Source of the DNA: Periweissella cryptocerci
GTDB lineage: Bacteria > Bacillota > Bacilli > Lactobacillales > Lactobacillaceae
Length of the DNA stretch: 64,000 nucleotides
Direction of reading: 5' to 3'
Assembly (NCBI RefSeq): GCF_004358325.1
Contig: NZ_CP037940.1
Coordinates: forward strand, 2,852,001-2,916,000
Part shown: one piece after another, positions 1 to 9,625 of the stretch
Position numbering within the stretch: position 1 is the first letter of the stretch
Layout of the letters: each line of letters begins with the position of its first letter
Made by a program: the position numbers and the translations under genes
Notes under the pieces: generated by a model
Seen by the model: only the letters and a program-made list of their open reading frames with translations
Database searches by the model: none
What the model was told of the DNA's origin: nothing

Positions 1-3000
1 GATGCTGGCGCTAAGCTTGTCGTTAACTTTAAACAAGCGCACGATTCAATTGATAAATTCAACCGAGACATGGATAAAGCGCAAGTTAAGATGCGCGATA
101 CCTGGAACGAAGCTAAAAATTCTGATGCAGCACAAGTCGGTGAAATGTGGTCGAGTGCTGGCAAGAAAATGTCGATGGGCATCACCTTGCCAATTGTTGG
201 TGCTGGGGTTGCGGCTTTAAAGACGGGGATGGATTTTCAAGAAGGAATGTCTAAAGCCACGACGGTTATTGGCGCAACCGGTAAAGAAATTGAACAGTTA
301 CAAGACCAAGCGATAAAACTTGGTGCGGACACTTCGTTTAGTGCTAGCGAAGCAGCCGCCGGCATGGATCAATTTGGTTCTGCTGGATTTAACGCAAAGG
401 AAGTTATGTCGGGTATGGCCGGCGTAATGGATTTAGCTGCCGTGTCTGGTGGCGACGTTGCGATGGCAACTGAAAATGCTGCAACTGCAATTCGCTCTTT
501 TGGGCTTGAGACTGACAAATCAACACACGTTGCTGATGTCTTTGCGCGTGCAGCCGCAGATACTAATGCTGAAACACTGGACATGGGCGAAGGTCTTAAG
601 TATGTTGGAGCGGTTGCTCACTCCACAGGGAACGATTTAGAAGACACTGCTGCCGCAATTGGTGTCTTGTCGGATAACGCAATTAAAGGAAGCCAAGCCG
701 GTACTGTGCTTCGTGCGTCAATGCTTCGACTTTCTACACTTGGGCAAGCTGGAAACAAGACGCAAGGAATGTTTGATTCGTTAGTTCGCCTTGGCGGAAA
801 TGAAATTCCTCAATTCAAAAAGATAATTAGTGAATACTCGGTTGAATTTACCAAAGCAAATGCTGAACTGGCTGATGCAGAGGCAAAAGGCAATGCGAAA
901 CGAATGAAGGTAGCCGAAAAGACGCTCAAAGATTTATCGTTGGCGGAAGGTACAGCTTTCAGTAAGTCATTTGGTAAAGAGAAGTTCTCCACTCAAGTTG
1001 CATTACTCGAAAAAATGAAGAAACATTGGCTTGCAACCGGGCAGTCAGTTCAAGACTACAACGGTATCATCAAGCAATTAGTTGGTACCGAAGCGATGAC
1101 TGGGGTTCTGGCCTTGATTGATACCGGGTCTGAGAAACTCAAAACACAAGCAAATGCATTGCGTGAATCGGATGGTGCCGCCAAAGAGATGGCGAAATCA
1201 ATGCAAAACAACGCCAAGGGTGGTGTTGAAGCGTTTAAAGGTTCAATTGAGTCATTAGCAATCTCGCTCGAACGTCCATTAGACAATGCAATCGGCGATA
1301 CTGCTCGGGAAATCGGGGATGTCATTGATAAGTTTACGGATTTGGACGATAAGACTAAAATGACAGGTCTTACCATCGCTGGGCTTGCTGCCGCTGCAGG
1401 CCCACTCATGCTAGCAATCGGGAAGTTTAAAATTTTCCGTGCTCAGTTAAATGCAGTTGGCGGATTAACCAAAAATTGGGGTAGCGGTGGGGGTACAGCG
1501 ATACCAGGTGTTCCTTCGACAGGGAATCCGCTCGGAACTGGTGGTAGTCTTGGAGCAATGAACGTAACTGCCCAAGCGGTTTATCTGAATGGCCCAGTTA
1601 TGAGTGGTAACGGTAGTGGAAATCCTCTAGCGGGCGGAAATCCATTAAATGGTGGCGGGAGACAACCTATCCCACAAGGTCCGGCACCGTTTAATGGACA
1701 ACAAATTACGCCGATGGCTCCACAGCCAACAAAGGCGCAAAAATTTATCGGTAATGCAGGCACCGCTTTAAAATGGGGCGGTGCAGTTGTTGCATCAACA
1801 GCCGGAACGGTTATGAAAGATTTAGATCCCAATAAATCATCGAATGAAAAAGCGATGGGAACCATGGGAACTGTAGTGGGGGGCGCAGCGGGTGCCGCTA
1901 TAGGTACATTCCTCGGCAACCCAGCTTTGGGAATGACAATTGGCGCAAACATTGGTAATGCTGGTGGTGATGCACTTGGGAAAAAGATTCAAGCATGGGA
2001 TCTCAAAAATAATAAACACGCTGACGAAAAGTTGCCTACTGGAAAAGAAGCAACCGAGTATACAAAAGAGTCTCAAAAAGCTGTTAAGGATGGTAAAGTG
2101 TCGGTTCGTCCCGGTGAACAAAACGGAATGGATTACTATGCCAATAAAAAAACCGCCGAAGAGTTTCAAAAGAACCTTAAAAGCGCGGATGACGGTTATA
2201 AGAACAAACGCTATGCCGAAAAACCAAATGACGGCAACAAGTACAAATGGGTAAACGGCACAGGTTGGATTGAAGATGTTCCAATGCAAAAAAAGTTGAA
2301 ACATAATCAAGCAGTTGCTGCCAACTCAGTTGCTAAGTCATTAAGCGTAGCAACCACTGAAAAAGTTAATTCGTTTGATGCAACATCGATGCCCAACAAC
2401 AAGGACAAAAAAGGCAACGTTGATACAGCTGCCAATTCTGCCGACGTTAGCGCTCAGCTTAATAAAAATGCTACTGCCGTTGCGAACAACGCCAAACAGT
2501 ACGACAAGGTAACCAGCGCGGTCAAGAAGTATCAATCGCAAACTGAAAAATCATCTGATAAAAATATTAATTTGCTAGTTAAACAAGGCATTATGACTCG
2601 CAAAGAAGCTGACGCAGCTATCGCAACGCGAAATAAAGCTGATGCGAAACGGTATACTAATTATCAGAAATCTGTTAGTAAAATGCATAAGATTGACCAA
2701 GAAGAGCAATCGAAAATTGCCAACATTCTGCAAGGCGGATATATCAAGCTTAATGGTAAAACGCTCAAGGGCGAAAAGGCATTAGTGGCCATTAAGAAGA
2801 AGTATGGCAAAGAACGAAAAGAAGCCGAAAAAGAAGTTGCGACAGATACCGCTAAGATTCTTACGCGTAATAAGGATCGTCAAACTATTATTCTTAGCAA
2901 AATTAAAGACGCGCACAGCAAAGCGTCTCTTGCTCAAATTAAAGATAGCAAGAAAGCCCTTGATGAGATTACGAAAACTTCTAATGAGCAGTACAAGAAA

Positions 3001-4929
3001 AAGAAGAAATCGGCTGAAAAAACTCGCGATGCTGTGATTGATGCTGCTGATAAAGAGTACTACGTCAATAAGTCAATCAGCAAAAAGCAACACGATGACG
3101 CCGTCGAAAAGGCAAAAGCTAAGTGCAAAGAAACTACCGACGCTGCACAAAAAGAAAAAGATCAAGTTATCACCGAATCGCAAAAAATGTATGAAGAAGT
3201 CATCAAGCGATTTAGCGGGATGGTTCGAGATGCAAATACAACATTGCAAATGCTGGATGTTAAGTTCACTGAAGGGTATAAAGCTGTCAACATGGGGCAA
3301 GGCCCAAGTGGCAAAGGGGTCACAATGACCCAAGGCAATAAGGGCGATGGTAACCGTTCAACGAATACCATCACCGGGGATGCCTTTGCAACTGGTGGAA
3401 CTATTAAATCGAATGCACAAGCTATGGTCGGCGAGCTCGGACCTGAGTTAGCGTACAATACACGAACTAATAGAACTCGTCTTCTTGGGAGTAATGGCCC
3501 CGAATTAGCTAGCGTGCAGTCCGGCGAACACATCATCAATGCCGCTGATACATCGAAGATGATGAAAGGTGGCATGGGAAGTGGACGCTCATTACCTGGC
3601 TTTAATCCCGATTTAGCACCAGGCGGTAAGGGTGTTGGGCTGTTCGCAAAAGGGACTTTGAACAGTGATTTGCAATCGCTTGCTGACGCTGGACAAGGTA
3701 CGATGGCGCGTAAGTTGCAAGGCATGAAAGACCAAGCTGACAATTTTCCAGAACACACTAAAAAGTCAAACGACGTCGTGTATTCAAGTTTAGCAATTCC
3801 GTTCAAGCAGAACGCGCAAGCCAAGGCTGATGAAGCAATCTCACAAGCGGTAGCTCAATATGTGATACCTGATATTGGCGGCGGGGGTGGTAGCGCAGCG
3901 TCATGGTCATCAACTATCTCAGCTGTGGCAAAAGCCATGCAAGTTCAATTGTCCAGTGCTGGTTTAGCATCAGTTATCGAACAAATCCAAACCGAATCTG
4001 GTGGTAACCAAGCAATTAAGCAACAGGTTAAGGATATAAACTCAGCAAACGGTCATCCAGCGCAAGGGCTATTGCAATACATTCCATCAACATTTAACGC
4101 GTACAAAATCAATGGTCGTGGCAATATTTTAAGCGGAGTTGACCAATTGTTTGCGCTTTTTAACGATTCTAATTGGTTTAGAGATATTGCCGGTAAAGGT
4201 GGCTGGGGCCCAAGCGGTAAGCGTCGTTTTGATGAAGCGCCTGGGCAATTTAACGCACCCGCAATGGGAGCTGGGGGCGTTGTCGGAACCGCGAAGGCGC
4301 TGGGTGAGGATAAGCCGTATAAATGGGCTGCATCCGGACCTGATGCATATGACTGCTCGGGACTAGTTGCCGCTGCATTCAAACAATACGGCGTAAACTT
4401 ACCGCATAACTCATTTGGACAATGGAATGCTACTCAGCACGTTTCACGAGCTGATGCTAAGCCGGGTGATATTGTCGCATGGGGAAACGCCGGTAAAGGA
4501 CACGTTGGATTGTATGAAGGTGGTAATAGCTACTACTCAGCATTGAGTCCTAATAGTCGACCAAATATTAAATCGGCATCGCTTACACCAACAGTGAGCG
4601 GTTCGAAGTTTCTCGGTTTCGGTCGAGTTCCTGGTTTCGCAAAGGGTGGCCGGCCTAAGACTAACCAAGTTTCGATAGTTGGCGAAAAAGGTCCAGAGTT
4701 TTTTGTGCCAGACGTACCGGGGCGCGTTCACAGCAATTCTGAAACGAAGTCATTATTGCGTGACACTCGTAAAAAATCAGGCAAGAACGGAGCAACGTTC
4801 TCACCTAATACGACGATTAATGTCTATGCCGGTAAAGATACCGCCGGTTCCGTCGCAAAGGTCGTCAAGCGGGTTCTGAACAATGAAGCAGCACGATTCC
4901 GCGAGATGTTTCCGGTAGGAGGTGATTAA
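1..4929 (+). CDS. Phage tail tape measure protein with lytic transglycosylase and NlpC/P60 domains (5' partial)
   Basis: The frame is open from base 1, so the start lies before the window. The first ~400 residues match the phage tail tape measure family (stretches such as ATTVIGATGKEIEQL). A long Lys/Ala-rich, coiled-coil-like centre follows. Near residue 1300 a glycine run precedes an SLT/lysozyme-like domain with a TESGG motif and the SANGHPAQGLLQY region. An NlpC/P60 domain follows, with DCSGL (nucleophile Cys near residue 1452) and a GHVGLYEGG histidine motif. The protein sets tail length and its wall-cutting domains probably help DNA entry. Two short repeats of the type GELGPEL/GEKGPEF flank these domains. 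The family call is firm; the enzymatic role is inferred. Confidence 0.93.
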   Translation, partial: DAGAKLVVNFKQAHDSIDKFNRDMDKAQVKMRDTWNEAKNSDAAQVGEMWSSAGKKMSMGITLPIVGAGVAALKTGMDFQEGMSKATTVIGATGKEIEQLQDQAIKLGADTSFSASEAAAGMDQFGSAGFNAKEVMSGMAGVMDLAAVSGGDVAMATENAATAIRSFGLETDKSTHVADVFARAAADTNAETLDMGEGLKYVGAVAHSTGNDLEDTAAAIGVLSDNAIKGSQAGTVLRASMLRLSTLGQAGNKTQGMFDSLVRLGGNEIPQFKKIISEYSVEFTKANAELADAEAKGNAKRMKVAEKTLKDLSLAEGTAFSKSFGKEKFSTQVALLEKMKKHWLATGQSVQDYNGIIKQLVGTEAMTGVLALIDTGSEKLKTQANALRESDGAAKEMAKSMQNNAKGGVEAFKGSIESLAISLERPLDNAIGDTAREIGDVIDKFTDLDDKTKMTGLTIAGLAAAAGPLMLAIGKFKIFRAQLNAVGGLTKNWGSGGGTAIPGVPSTGNPLGTGGSLGAMNVTAQAVYLNGPVMSGNGSGNPLAGGNPLNGGGRQPIPQGPAPFNGQQITPMAPQPTKAQKFIGNAGTALKWGGAVVASTAGTVMKDLDPNKSSNEKAMGTMGTVVGGAAGAAIGTFLGNPALGMTIGANIGNAGGDALGKKIQAWDLKNNKHADEKLPTGKEATEYTKESQKAVKDGKVSVRPGEQNGMDYYANKKTAEEFQKNLKSADDGYKNKRYAEKPNDGNKYKWVNGTGWIEDVPMQKKLKHNQAVAANSVAKSLSVATTEKVNSFDATSMPNNKDKKGNVDTAANSADVSAQLNKNATAVANNAKQYDKVTSAVKKYQSQTEKSSDKNINLLVKQGIMTRKEADAAIATRNKADAKRYTNYQKSVSKMHKIDQEEQSKIANILQGGYIKLNGKTLKGEKALVAIKKKYGKERKEAEKEVATDTAKILTRNKDRQTIILSKIKDAHSKASLAQIKDSKKALDEITKTSNEQYKKKKKSAEKTRDAVIDAADKEYYVNKSISKKQHDDAVEKAKAKCKETTDAAQKEKDQVITESQKMYEEVIKRFSGMVRDANTTLQMLDVKFTEGYKAVNMGQGPSGKGVTMTQGNKGDGNRSTNTITGDAFATGGTIKSNAQAMVGELGPELAYNTRTNRTRLLGSNGPELASVQSGEHIINAADTSKMMKGGMGSGRSLPGFNPDLAPGGKGVGLFAKGTLNSDLQSLADAGQGTMARKLQGMKDQADNFPEHTKKSNDVVYSSLAIPFKQNAQAKADEAISQAVAQYVIPDIGGGGGSAASWSSTISAVAKAMQVQLSSAGLASVIEQIQTESGGNQAIKQQVKDINSANGHPAQGLLQYIPSTFNAYKINGRGNILSGVDQLFALFNDSNWFRDIAGKGGWGPSGKRRFDEAPGQFNAPAMGAGGVVGTAKALGEDKPYKWAASGPDAYDCSGLVAAAFKQYGVNLPHNSFGQWNATQHVSRADAKPGDIVAWGNAGKGHVGLYEGGNSYYSALSPNSRPNIKSASLTPTVSGSKFLGFGRVPGFAKGGRPKTNQVSIVGEKGPEFFVPDVPGRVHSNSETKSLLRDTRKKSGKNGATFSPNTTINVYAGKDTAGSVAKVVKRVLNNEAARFREMFPVGGD

Positions 4930-5628
4930 ATGGGGCAACTTAAATACACAACAACATCTAAGGTGTGCGTAAAAAAAGCAAGATACAAGAAAAATAAAAA
5001 AGGCAAATACGTCTTGAAAAAAGGCAAAAAGATTCTAATTAGCAAAGCTGTTTATAAGAATCAGAAAAAAACGCATAAGATTCCATTTTTTGCGTTGCAA
5101 GAATCGATAAACGAACCGAATGACTCAACGTCCCATTCGGTTGATTTTGGTAGTCCGATTACCGATCACATCAAAGAAGGTGACCAAACAATTAGTTTGA
5201 GTGGCCTTTTTCGTGATGGGCATTCAAAAGAGTTTAAGACCGCTCGTGACCAATACACGAAGTTGAAAGCTTTGAAGAATAAGGGGACGGTCTTTCAATG
5301 GCGCGGGCGGATTAAGCGTTCGAGTTTTATTATTACTAATCTGACTCGTAGCTATGAGAAGCTCGCGCCAGGAAAAATCGAAGCACAAGTTGAATTGAAA
5401 CATATTCGGCGTGTGAAACTGATTTGGAAATCTAAAAAGAAGAAAAATTCAGGTAAGAAACAATCAAGTGGCGGCAAGAATGGTGCGGCTGTCTATGTGA
5501 CTGTTAAGAAGGGAAATACTTACCAGGGCTGGGCGCTAAAGTATGGAACTTCGCTTAAACAATTACGCGCATGGAACAAATGGAAAGATAACGCTATTCC
5601 AGTAGGAAAACGTGCCAGGGTCAAATAA
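4930..5628 (+). CDS. LysM-domain phage tail protein (XkdP-like)
   Basis: This 232-residue protein starts right after the tape measure stop; GGAGGTGATTAA supplies the ribosome-binding site. The first ~50 residues are very Lys-rich. The middle (HSVDFGSPITDHIKEGDQ) resembles tail/baseplate proteins that sit after tape measure genes in contractile-tailed phages. The C-terminal ~45 residues form a LysM domain (VKKGNTYQGWALKYGTSLKQL). Established context: in PBSX-like phages a LysM protein (XkdP) links the tail tube to the baseplate. Assignment to that role rests on order and the LysM domain. Confidence 0.8.
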   Translation: MGQLKYTTTSKVCVKKARYKKNKKGKYVLKKGKKILISKAVYKNQKKTHKIPFFALQESINEPNDSTSHSVDFGSPITDHIKEGDQTISLSGLFRDGHSKEFKTARDQYTKLKALKNKGTVFQWRGRIKRSSFIITNLTRSYEKLAPGKIEAQVELKHIRRVKLIWKSKKKKNSGKKQSSGGKNGAAVYVTVKKGNTYQGWALKYGTSLKQLRAWNKWKDNAIPVGKRARVK

Positions 5629-5639
5629 GGAGGATTATC

Positions 5640-6002
5640 ATGACGATTCGAAATTACATCCCGATTGACAAGGATAATCTTCCCGAAAGATTTGAATTCG
5701 ATTTTGGGGAAGAGACATTTATTTTTGAATTTAAGTTTAATGAGCGAATGGGATATTTCACAGCATCTGTTTTTGATGAAGATGAGGATGCCATCGTTGT
5801 TGGTGAAAAGCTTATTTATGGCGAGCCACTTTGGAATGATTTGAATAATGAATTGCTTCCAATTGTTAGCATTGTACCCTTTGATGAATCGGGCAATGAG
5901 ACTGAAATCACGTTCGATAATTTTGGTGAAACTGTATTCTTATTCATAGATGACATCGCGTTGGATGGTGAAGATGACGGAGGTGTTGCAGATGGCGACT
6001 AA
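5640..6002 (+). CDS. Phage baseplate-associated acidic protein (plug-like)
   Basis: This 120-residue, very acidic protein has a clear AGGAGG site ahead of ATG. No catalytic motif is visible. It lies between the LysM tail protein and the hub-like protein and overlaps the hub gene by 11 bases, so the two are probably translated together. Small beta-rich proteins at this position in Gram-positive myophages are annotated as baseplate plug or tail proteins. I recognise the position rather than a diagnostic motif, so the specific role is an inference. Confidence 0.6.
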   Translation: MTIRNYIPIDKDNLPERFEFDFGEETFIFEFKFNERMGYFTASVFDEDEDAIVVGEKLIYGEPLWNDLNNELLPIVSIVPFDESGNETEITFDNFGETVFLFIDDIALDGEDDGGVADGD

Positions 6003-7125
6003 CGTGTATCTCTACCAACCTATGTACAAGCTGACCATTATTAATAACAAGGGTGCGAAGATGGTTATTGAAACTTTGCATATAGAATTTAATTCCCCTT
6101 TTACGTCCGACAGTGATCCGTCAACAACCACTATCGCAATCACTAATTTGTCTAAAAAACATCAAGTGCGAATCAAGCGTGGTATGCACGTCATTCTTGA
6201 AGCCGGATATAAAGGTGATGTTGGTGTAATCACTGAAGGTAATATCTCATCGATACCACCAAAGTTAGACGACGGCATTGATCGAGTGTTCACGATTACG
6301 GTGCTTGAGGGTGCCGACTACAGCAAGAAGAAAAATGTGAACATTACGTTCAAGAAGAAAGCTAATGCCAGTACGATTATTAATCGGATTGCTAAGAAGG
6401 CTGGGATTCCGGTTGGTAAATTTAAACTAGCAATCGATAAGAGTTACGAGGCTGGATACGCCGCTGATGGTTCACCGATAGAAATCATTGGTGAGATTGT
6501 AGAAAACTGCGAAAGTAAAATGTTTTACGATCGTGGAAAGTTGAAAATTGGCTTGCCGACTGACTTCAAATCCTCGAGATTGGTATTGTCGCAAGAAGGT
6601 GGCTTGATAGATGAGCCTCAACAGATGGAATACGGCGATGTAACAGGATGGTCAATGACATCTTTGTTTAATCATCGTTTAACGACGAATGCGGTAATTA
6701 ATATCGAGTCAAATTTTGTAAACGGAAAATATCATATTGTCAGTGGTGAACATGCATTCAATGGATTGGAGTTCACTACGATGATTGAAGTTGTTTCTCA
6801 AACTAGGCTAGAGGTGCAGTTAAAGAAAGCGAAAGCAGCGTATCGTCGTGAACAAATAAAGGCTGCAAGAGCTAGGGCTCGAGAAAATGCAGAAAAAGAT
6901 GTTCCGAAAACAACTGTTAAAAAGAAGCCTAAAGACAAGACTATAAACTCAGTCACAAAACACTCAACAGTGAAAAATCCGGATGGGTCAACAACTAGAA
7001 CGACCGTCACTACGACGGTTAGAAAAGACACTAAAGGCAAGAAGACTACAACGGTTACAACTACGGTAACCACAAAATTTAAAGACGGTTCGACAACGAG
7101 TATAACTAAGAAGAAAGTGAGCTAA
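5992..7125 (+). CDS. Phage baseplate hub protein (XkdQ/gpD-like)
   Basis: I chose the ATG at 5992 because GGAGG (5979-5983) sits 8 bases upstream; an earlier in-frame start at 5950 lacks such a site. The 377-residue product has the layout of late-control gpD/XkdQ hub proteins: an N-terminal beta domain (MYKLTIINNKGAKMVIE), then a segment resembling the FKKKANASTIINRIAKKAGI domain, then a second beta domain. The last ~90 residues are Lys/Thr-rich low-complexity sequence (TTTVRKDTKGKKTTTVTTT). In related phages this protein forms the hub under the tail tube. Confidence 0.72.
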   Translation: MATNVYLYQPMYKLTIINNKGAKMVIETLHIEFNSPFTSDSDPSTTTIAITNLSKKHQVRIKRGMHVILEAGYKGDVGVITEGNISSIPPKLDDGIDRVFTITVLEGADYSKKKNVNITFKKKANASTIINRIAKKAGIPVGKFKLAIDKSYEAGYAADGSPIEIIGEIVENCESKMFYDRGKLKIGLPTDFKSSRLVLSQEGGLIDEPQQMEYGDVTGWSMTSLFNHRLTTNAVINIESNFVNGKYHIVSGEHAFNGLEFTTMIEVVSQTRLEVQLKKAKAAYRREQIKAARARARENAEKDVPKTTVKKKPKDKTINSVTKHSTVKNPDGSTTRTTVTTTVRKDTKGKKTTTVTTTVTTKFKDGSTTSITKKKVS

Positions 7126-7128
7126 AAG

Positions 7129-7467
7129 ATGGCAGAAGACGAATTTGCGAAACTTATTAAAGAACAAAAACGTGCGGTAGCAGTTAGACTTCATGCTCAC
7201 TTGATTTGCAGAGTGACTTCCATTGATGGGAATCGTTGCGATTTACAGCCATTGGCGTTAAGCGGTAGAAACAAACGTAGCTTGATACCTGGTGCGCTAA
7301 TTTTGAAACACGTCCGTGAAGATTTGAAAGTTGGGGATGATGTTTGGGTTGGTTTTCACGATAATAATATCGACAATTATGTTGAGGGGTCTGGTGAAAC
7401 GTTTAAACTCGCCTCATCAAGGTTGCATAATATTAACGATGCTGTTGTGGAAGGAGTAATCACATGA
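7129..7467 (+). CDS. Phage baseplate protein, DUF2577/XkdR-like
   Basis: This 112-residue protein sits 3 bases after the hub gene. The layout (CRVTSIDGNRCDLQPLAL, then DDVWVGFHDNNIDNYVEG) matches the XkdR/DUF2577 family, an OB-fold spike or hub-associated protein found between XkdQ and XkdS in PBSX-type tails. It overlaps the next gene by 4 bases (ATGA), consistent with translational coupling. Family call from sequence pattern and order; the molecular role is inferred. Confidence 0.72.
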   Translation: MAEDEFAKLIKEQKRAVAVRLHAHLICRVTSIDGNRCDLQPLALSGRNKRSLIPGALILKHVREDLKVGDDVWVGFHDNNIDNYVEGSGETFKLASSRLHNINDAVVEGVIT

Positions 7468-7829
7468 AAGATATTCGTATCGAAGACGGTGATTTGGTGA
7501 TGAATTCGTCTGTTGATTTCGAGCTAGTGGAAGATAACGATGAAGTCGTTCAAGCAGTCAGAAATATTTTGAGTATTCGTTTGGGTGAATTTGTTTACGA
7601 TAACGAAGTTGGACTTGATTACAGTGAGTTAAACAACAAAAATTTTAACTTGGATTATTTGCAAGGTGATTTTGAAGATGCCTTGGCGAAAGATTCGAGA
7701 ATTGAAAGTATTAAATCAATTGAGTTCGACTTCAATCCCAGAAGTCGAACTCTTTTTGTTAAACTCGCGCTGGCTGGACGGTTGAATGAAATTGATTTGG
7801 AAATGGAGGTAGGAAATGACACTGACTGA
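7464..7829 (+). CDS. Phage baseplate wedge protein, gp25/XkdS-like (DUF2634)
   Basis: This 121-residue protein contains the typical gp25/W-like pattern: VQAVRNILSIRLGEFVYDNEVGLDY, then a terminal strand FVKLALAGRLNEI. The XkdS/DUF2634 group lies directly before the baseplate J gene in contractile tails, as here. It starts on an ATGA overlap with the preceding gene and its own end overlaps the next start by 14 bases. In the established model gp25-type proteins form part of the wedge that contacts the sheath. Confidence 0.82.
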   Translation: MKDIRIEDGDLVMNSSVDFELVEDNDEVVQAVRNILSIRLGEFVYDNEVGLDYSELNNKNFNLDYLQGDFEDALAKDSRIESIKSIEFDFNPRSRTLFVKLALAGRLNEIDLEMEVGNDTD

Positions 7830-8964
7830 TGTTGGTTTTGATAGTAACGATTATGAAGATGTGCTTGAGCGACTTGAAGAGTATGCGCGTCAAGAATTTG
7901 GTGAAGATGTGCAATTATCGTCAAGTTCCGTAATTGGCATGCTTCTGCGAGTTCTCGCGGGAGAATTTTCGTATCAAGCTCAAGATTTAGAAGATGTATA
8001 TAATGCTGGTTTCGTATCTAAGTCAGCGGGCATTACGTTGGACCGTTTGGCTGCCAATTACGGATTGGAACGAAAGAATGCCAGCAGCGCGACCGTTACA
8101 TTAGAATTTCACGGGACGCCCAGTTACACGATTGAAGAAGGTTTGGAAGTCCAAAGCATTAGCGGTGAAACATTTATGGTTGCTGAAGATGTGATTTTGG
8201 ACGCAAACGGATTGGGCACGGCCTTTGCATATGCTCAATCAGTCGGCATCGGCGGTAATGTTGGTGCTGGAACGATTACAGTTCAATCAGAGCCACTTGA
8301 TGATGTCACTAGTGTAAATAACCCACAGGCAGCATCTGGCGGTCAGGAAGAAGAAACAGATAAAGAGTTTCGAGCCCGGTTGAAATCGAATTTGAGCGCA
8401 ATGCCAGGCACGTCAATCAATGGATTGATGTCTGCATTAATGAATATTGACGGAGTGGCTGGGGTTAAGGTTGTTCAAAACTCAGAAGACGAGCCCAATG
8501 AAAACAATCAACCGCCTAAATCGATTCATGCTCACATCTTGGGTGGAACGAATGACGAAATCGCAAATACGCTTTTGAATCATGTATCAGCCGGCGTCGT
8601 GACAGTTGGCCAAGAAGTAGTCGAGCTGCAAGATATTAGTGGCACGACTCGCCGTATTCGTTTTAGCCGTGCTGTGCCTGTTCCAATTTCTGTTCACGTC
8701 GGAATAGTTGAACCTGAGTACATTTCGGAGGACCAAATCTCGCGAATTAAACAAAATGTGGTTGATTACATCGGAAACGTCGGAATGGGACAGACAATCT
8801 TGGTAGGTCGCTTAAACTCATGCGTTTATCGTGTTGACGGAATTGAGAATGCGTTTATCGGCATTACGCGCGAAGATGATGAACTTTCATCTCGCAGCAT
8901 TGATTTAGGAAGCTATCAAGTTGCTCAAATCTCGGTGAATGAGGTGGTGGTTGAACATGCTTGA
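7816..8964 (+). CDS. Phage baseplate J-like protein (XkdT)
   Basis: This 382-residue protein has hallmarks of the baseplate J family: VIGMLLRVLAGEFSYQAQDLEDVYNAGFVSKSAGITLDRLAANYGL near the N terminus, a central GGQEEETDKEFRARL motif, and the GTSINGLMSALMNIDGVAGVKVV segment. Length fits XkdT. GGAGG precedes its ATG. With the gp25-like and XkdU-like neighbours it forms the wedge module of a contractile (myovirus-type) tail. Confidence 0.9.
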   Translation: MTLTDVGFDSNDYEDVLERLEEYARQEFGEDVQLSSSSVIGMLLRVLAGEFSYQAQDLEDVYNAGFVSKSAGITLDRLAANYGLERKNASSATVTLEFHGTPSYTIEEGLEVQSISGETFMVAEDVILDANGLGTAFAYAQSVGIGGNVGAGTITVQSEPLDDVTSVNNPQAASGGQEEETDKEFRARLKSNLSAMPGTSINGLMSALMNIDGVAGVKVVQNSEDEPNENNQPPKSIHAHILGGTNDEIANTLLNHVSAGVVTVGQEVVELQDISGTTRRIRFSRAVPVPISVHVGIVEPEYISEDQISRIKQNVVDYIGNVGMGQTILVGRLNSCVYRVDGIENAFIGITREDDELSSRSIDLGSYQVAQISVNEVVVEHA

Positions 8965-9610
8965 TGAAATATTGAATGTGTTTCCAGGATTGTTTACGCA
9001 TCGAGAAGACAGCAATTTTTACAAATTGCTCAAGGTAATAGTTCGCGAACTTCAAGCAAAGGAACAGCTAATTGAATTCATGGGTGAAGTTCGTGGGTTT
9101 GAGAGTGCCATAGGGTCGACTCTGGACGAATTGGGTGCTGATTTTGGCCTGTATCGGGGAATGTCAAAGGACGATGTATTTCGTACACGAATTAAAGCTC
9201 ATGCAATCAGTAATCGCTCGAGTGGGTCAATTAATCAGTTGATTGATATTGCGGCAACTTCCTTACGTTGTAAGCCAAACGAAATCAACCTTGTTGAATT
9301 AGGTGGAGTTAATGAGTCCGGGAATATTATCGGGGAACCGATGGCGATTCGTTTTGACGGGCTACCACTTTCGCTGATTAAACGAGATGAAGATTTAAGG
9401 CAACTGATGGAGGTGCTAGAGGCTAATGTACCGGCGGGCATACGACTTGATTCTATTGCGTTTCAAGATGAAGTTAGTGGTGATATTTATCTTGCAACGG
9501 CTATTAGTCATGGTGAGTCGTACGAATTGGCGGCAATTGATGAGTCTGATTCCGGTGCAGCTAACGGACTTGGAACAGATTACGAACTTCCGGAAAATAA
9601 TATTGAATAA
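8957..9610 (+). CDS. Phage tail protein, XkdU-like (DUF2313)
   Basis: The ATG at 8957 is preceded by GAGGTGG (8941-8947) and overlaps the J-like gene by 8 bases; the open frame reaches further upstream without a better site. The 217-residue product begins MLDEILNVFPGLFTHREDSNFYKLL and carries GSTLDELGADFGLYRG, a pattern of the XkdU/DUF2313 family next to baseplate J. Its role is attachment of fibres or wedge assembly, inferred from position. Confidence 0.8.
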   Translation: MLDEILNVFPGLFTHREDSNFYKLLKVIVRELQAKEQLIEFMGEVRGFESAIGSTLDELGADFGLYRGMSKDDVFRTRIKAHAISNRSSGSINQLIDIAATSLRCKPNEINLVELGGVNESGNIIGEPMAIRFDGLPLSLIKRDEDLRQLMEVLEANVPAGIRLDSIAFQDEVSGDIYLATAISHGESYELAAIDESDSGAANGLGTDYELPENNIE

Positions 9611-9625
9611 TGAAAGGAGCGATGA

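Noticed and set aside
1837..2310. Long minus-strand frames inside the tape measure gene
   Set aside because: They are antisense shadows of a biased coding sequence; no ribosome-binding site or plausible product. The same applies to antisense frames in rpsA, prmA and argG.
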